Source: Deltaproteobacteria bacterium (GTDB lineage: Bacteria > Desulfobacterota > Desulfobacteria > Desulfobacterales > JAFDFH01). From it: a stretch of 6,306 nt of DNA. The stretch's first letter is position 1. Every line of letters starts with the position of its first letter. The position numbers were made by a program, and so were the translations under genes. Below the pieces are notes generated by a model. The model was not told the origin of the DNA and did no database searches. It was given only the letters and a program-made list of their open reading frames with translations. Shown here piece by piece: positions 5,181 to 6,306 of this stretch. The stretch lies in assembly GCA_019309945.1 (NCBI GenBank), contig JAFDFH010000156.1:1-6306 (forward strand), written 5' to 3'.

Positions 5181-6185
5181 ATGAGCGTAAAATTGGGCAT
5201 CAACGGTTTTGGAAGAATAGGCCGACTTGTTTTCAGAGCGGCAATCAATAATCCCGATGTTGAGGTCGTAGCCGTGAATGACCTCACAGATTCAACTACA
5301 ATGGCCCATCTCCTTCAATATGATTCCGTCCATGGCAAGCTTGATTTTGATGTCGTTGCCAAAGAGGACACCATTGAAGTTTCGGGCAAGTCCTTTGCGA
5401 TTACATCCGTAAAGGACCCTGGGAGTTTAAAATGGAAAGAATTCGGCGTGGATGTTGTTGCCGAATGTACCGGTCTTTTCCGAGACAAGGAAAGTACATC
5501 CAAACATCTTGCTGCAGGCGCACGCAAAGTCATCATTTCCGCACCTGCCCAGGACCCTGACATCACCATTGTGATAGGTGTCAATTCACATCAATATGAC
5601 CCCAAGCAACATCACATTATTTCAAATGCCTCCTGCACCACCAATTGTCTTGCACCTGTCGCCAAAGTTCTCTTGGAAAATTTTGGTATCCAGTGCGGCC
5701 TCATGACCACAATACACTCGTACACGGGTGACCAGCGCCTACTCGATTTCCCTCATAAAGATCTTCGCCGGGCAAGGGCCGCAGCACTTTCCATGATACC
5801 GACGACAACAGGGGCAGCCAAATCCGTAGCGCTGGTCCTCCCGGAACTTGCCGGAAAGCTTAACGGCCTTGCCATTCGTGTTCCAACGCCAAATGTTTCC
5901 ATCGTTGACCTTGTTGTATCCATAGAGAAATCAGGAGTCAATGTTTCCGATGTAAACGATGCCCTTAAAATCGCCTCCCAAGGCCCCCTTGCGGGAATAC
6001 TTGGATATTCTGAGGCGCCGCTTGTATCCATCGATTTCAACGGATCAACCCTGTCATCCATTGTTGATGCGGAATCGACATATGTCATCGAAAATATGGT
6101 AAAGGTACTCTCCTGGTACGACAATGAAGCCGGGTATTCACAAAGGATGGTCGATCTTGCGGCCATCATCGGAGCACAGTTATAG
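5181..6185 (+). CDS. gap: Glyceraldehyde-3-phosphate dehydrogenase, type I
   Basis: This enzyme catalyses the reversible, phosphate-dependent oxidation of glyceraldehyde 3-phosphate to 1,3-bisphosphoglycerate in glycolysis and gluconeogenesis. The 334-aa length is standard. The Rossmann motif GINGFGRIGR is at 6-15. The catalytic cysteine is C152 in SNASCTTNC and the catalytic histidine is H179 in HSYTGDQ. Further signatures are PHKDLRRARAAA, IPTTTGAAKSVALVLPEL, RVPTPNVSIVDLV and WYDNEAGYSQRM. D34 in VNDLTD and the proline in LLDFPHKD are features of NAD-preferring enzymes; the residue before that proline is F where glycolytic forms usually have L, so cofactor preference is inferred only. It is separated from the EIIA gene by a structured repeat and may be transcribed partly on its own, but no convincing promoter was found. 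Confidence 0.97.
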   Translation: MSVKLGINGFGRIGRLVFRAAINNPDVEVVAVNDLTDSTTMAHLLQYDSVHGKLDFDVVAKEDTIEVSGKSFAITSVKDPGSLKWKEFGVDVVAECTGLFRDKESTSKHLAAGARKVIISAPAQDPDITIVIGVNSHQYDPKQHHIISNASCTTNCLAPVAKVLLENFGIQCGLMTTIHSYTGDQRLLDFPHKDLRRARAAALSMIPTTTGAAKSVALVLPELAGKLNGLAIRVPTPNVSIVDLVVSIEKSGVNVSDVNDALKIASQGPLAGILGYSEAPLVSIDFNGSTLSSIVDAESTYVIENMVKVLSWYDNEAGYSQRMVDLAAIIGAQL

Positions 6186-6306
6186 GAAAAAAGTTGTAAC
6201 TACTCACGTAGTCAGGCTGAAGCTGTTTAGACTGAAGCTTGCATGCCTCTGGCATGGCTGAAGGGGTCAGAAAAGCACGATTGCCGTACTTTGGCGGAAA
6301 TATCTG
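6186..6306. other. Non-coding tail after gap with short hairpins and CTGAAG repeats
   Basis: The tail contains ACTAC-tcac-GTAGT (6199-6212), a perfect hairpin CATGCC-tct-GGCATG (6242-6256), and three CTGAAG copies (6217-6222, 6232-6237, 6258-6263). AAGCT/AGCTT (6220-6224 and 6236-6240) can also pair. None of these hairpins is followed by a T-run, so no intrinsic terminator for gap is evident. Short open frames reach the window edge on both strands, but none has a ribosome site or a recognisable product. Confidence 0.5.

Noticed and set aside
356..6169. Antisense open frames opposite lptB, rpoN, hpf/ptsN, rapZ, the EIIA gene and gap
   Set aside because: All lie opposite strongly conserved genes, have no ribosome sites or recognisable domains, and are shadows of the coding strand.
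6254..6306. ATG 6254 opening MAEGVRKARLPYFGGNI to the window edge
   Set aside because: No Shine-Dalgarno, it overlaps a hairpin and a CTGAAG repeat, and the fragment matches no family I recognise.
1..6306. Sigma-54 promoters (TGGCAC-N5-TTGC) that could make the cluster autoregulated by RpoN
   Set aside because: TGGCA-like strings occur (for example at 12 and 6250), but none has a properly spaced TTGC half.

Overview
The window is a tightly packed, co-directional (+ strand) gene cluster of a Gram-negative bacterium: lptB, rpoN, hpf (long form), ptsN, rapZ, a mannose-family PTS EIIA gene, and gap. This order (LPS-export ATPase, sigma-54, ribosome hibernation factor, EIIA-Ntr, RapZ, Man-type EIIA) is the deltaproteobacterial version of the conserved rpoN cluster. 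Moderate GC, the long HPF and the Man-type EIIA after rapZ suggest a sulfate-reducer-like Desulfobacterota member, perhaps Desulfobacterales. That placement is inference; the sequence has no taxonomic marker.

Layout: 1-113 is non-coding sequence before lptB and seems to start inside a structured repeat. lptB (114-836) and rpoN (838-2277) are 1 nt apart. A 101-nt gap holds a weak terminator-like hairpin, a second perfect hairpin and a very strong Shine-Dalgarno sequence for hpf (2379-2912). The 90 nt between hpf and ptsN (3003-3461) can be read as two mini-ORFs joined stop-to-start. rapZ (3486-4349) follows ptsN in the same frame, separated by one TAA and eight codons, and has no visible Shine-Dalgarno. 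Two larger gaps, before and after the EIIA gene (4521-4934), each carry one copy of a structured repeat. gap (5181-6185) is last, followed by 121 nt of non-coding sequence with short repeated motifs.

Functionally, lptB powers LPS transport, rpoN supplies sigma-54, hpf dimerises and silences ribosomes, and ptsN, rapZ and the EIIA gene form a regulatory PTS branch that links carbon or nitrogen status to gene expression. gap is the central glycolytic/gluconeogenic dehydrogenase. No sugar permease (EIIC/EIID) is present, so the PTS proteins here are probably regulatory.

The most unusual content is intergenic. The repeats at 4364-4506 and 4943-5096 share a 95-nt core (77/95 identical, no gaps), but their outer arms are unrelated in sequence and each arm pair is self-complementary. 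The core has compensatory changes and G-U pairs that favour an RNA fold read on the + strand. The arm sequence of the first copy also occurs as a small hairpin with no core in front of hpf, and a hairpin of the same kind as the core's apical one opens the window. This looks like a dispersed family of structured elements with a conserved core and exchangeable arms.
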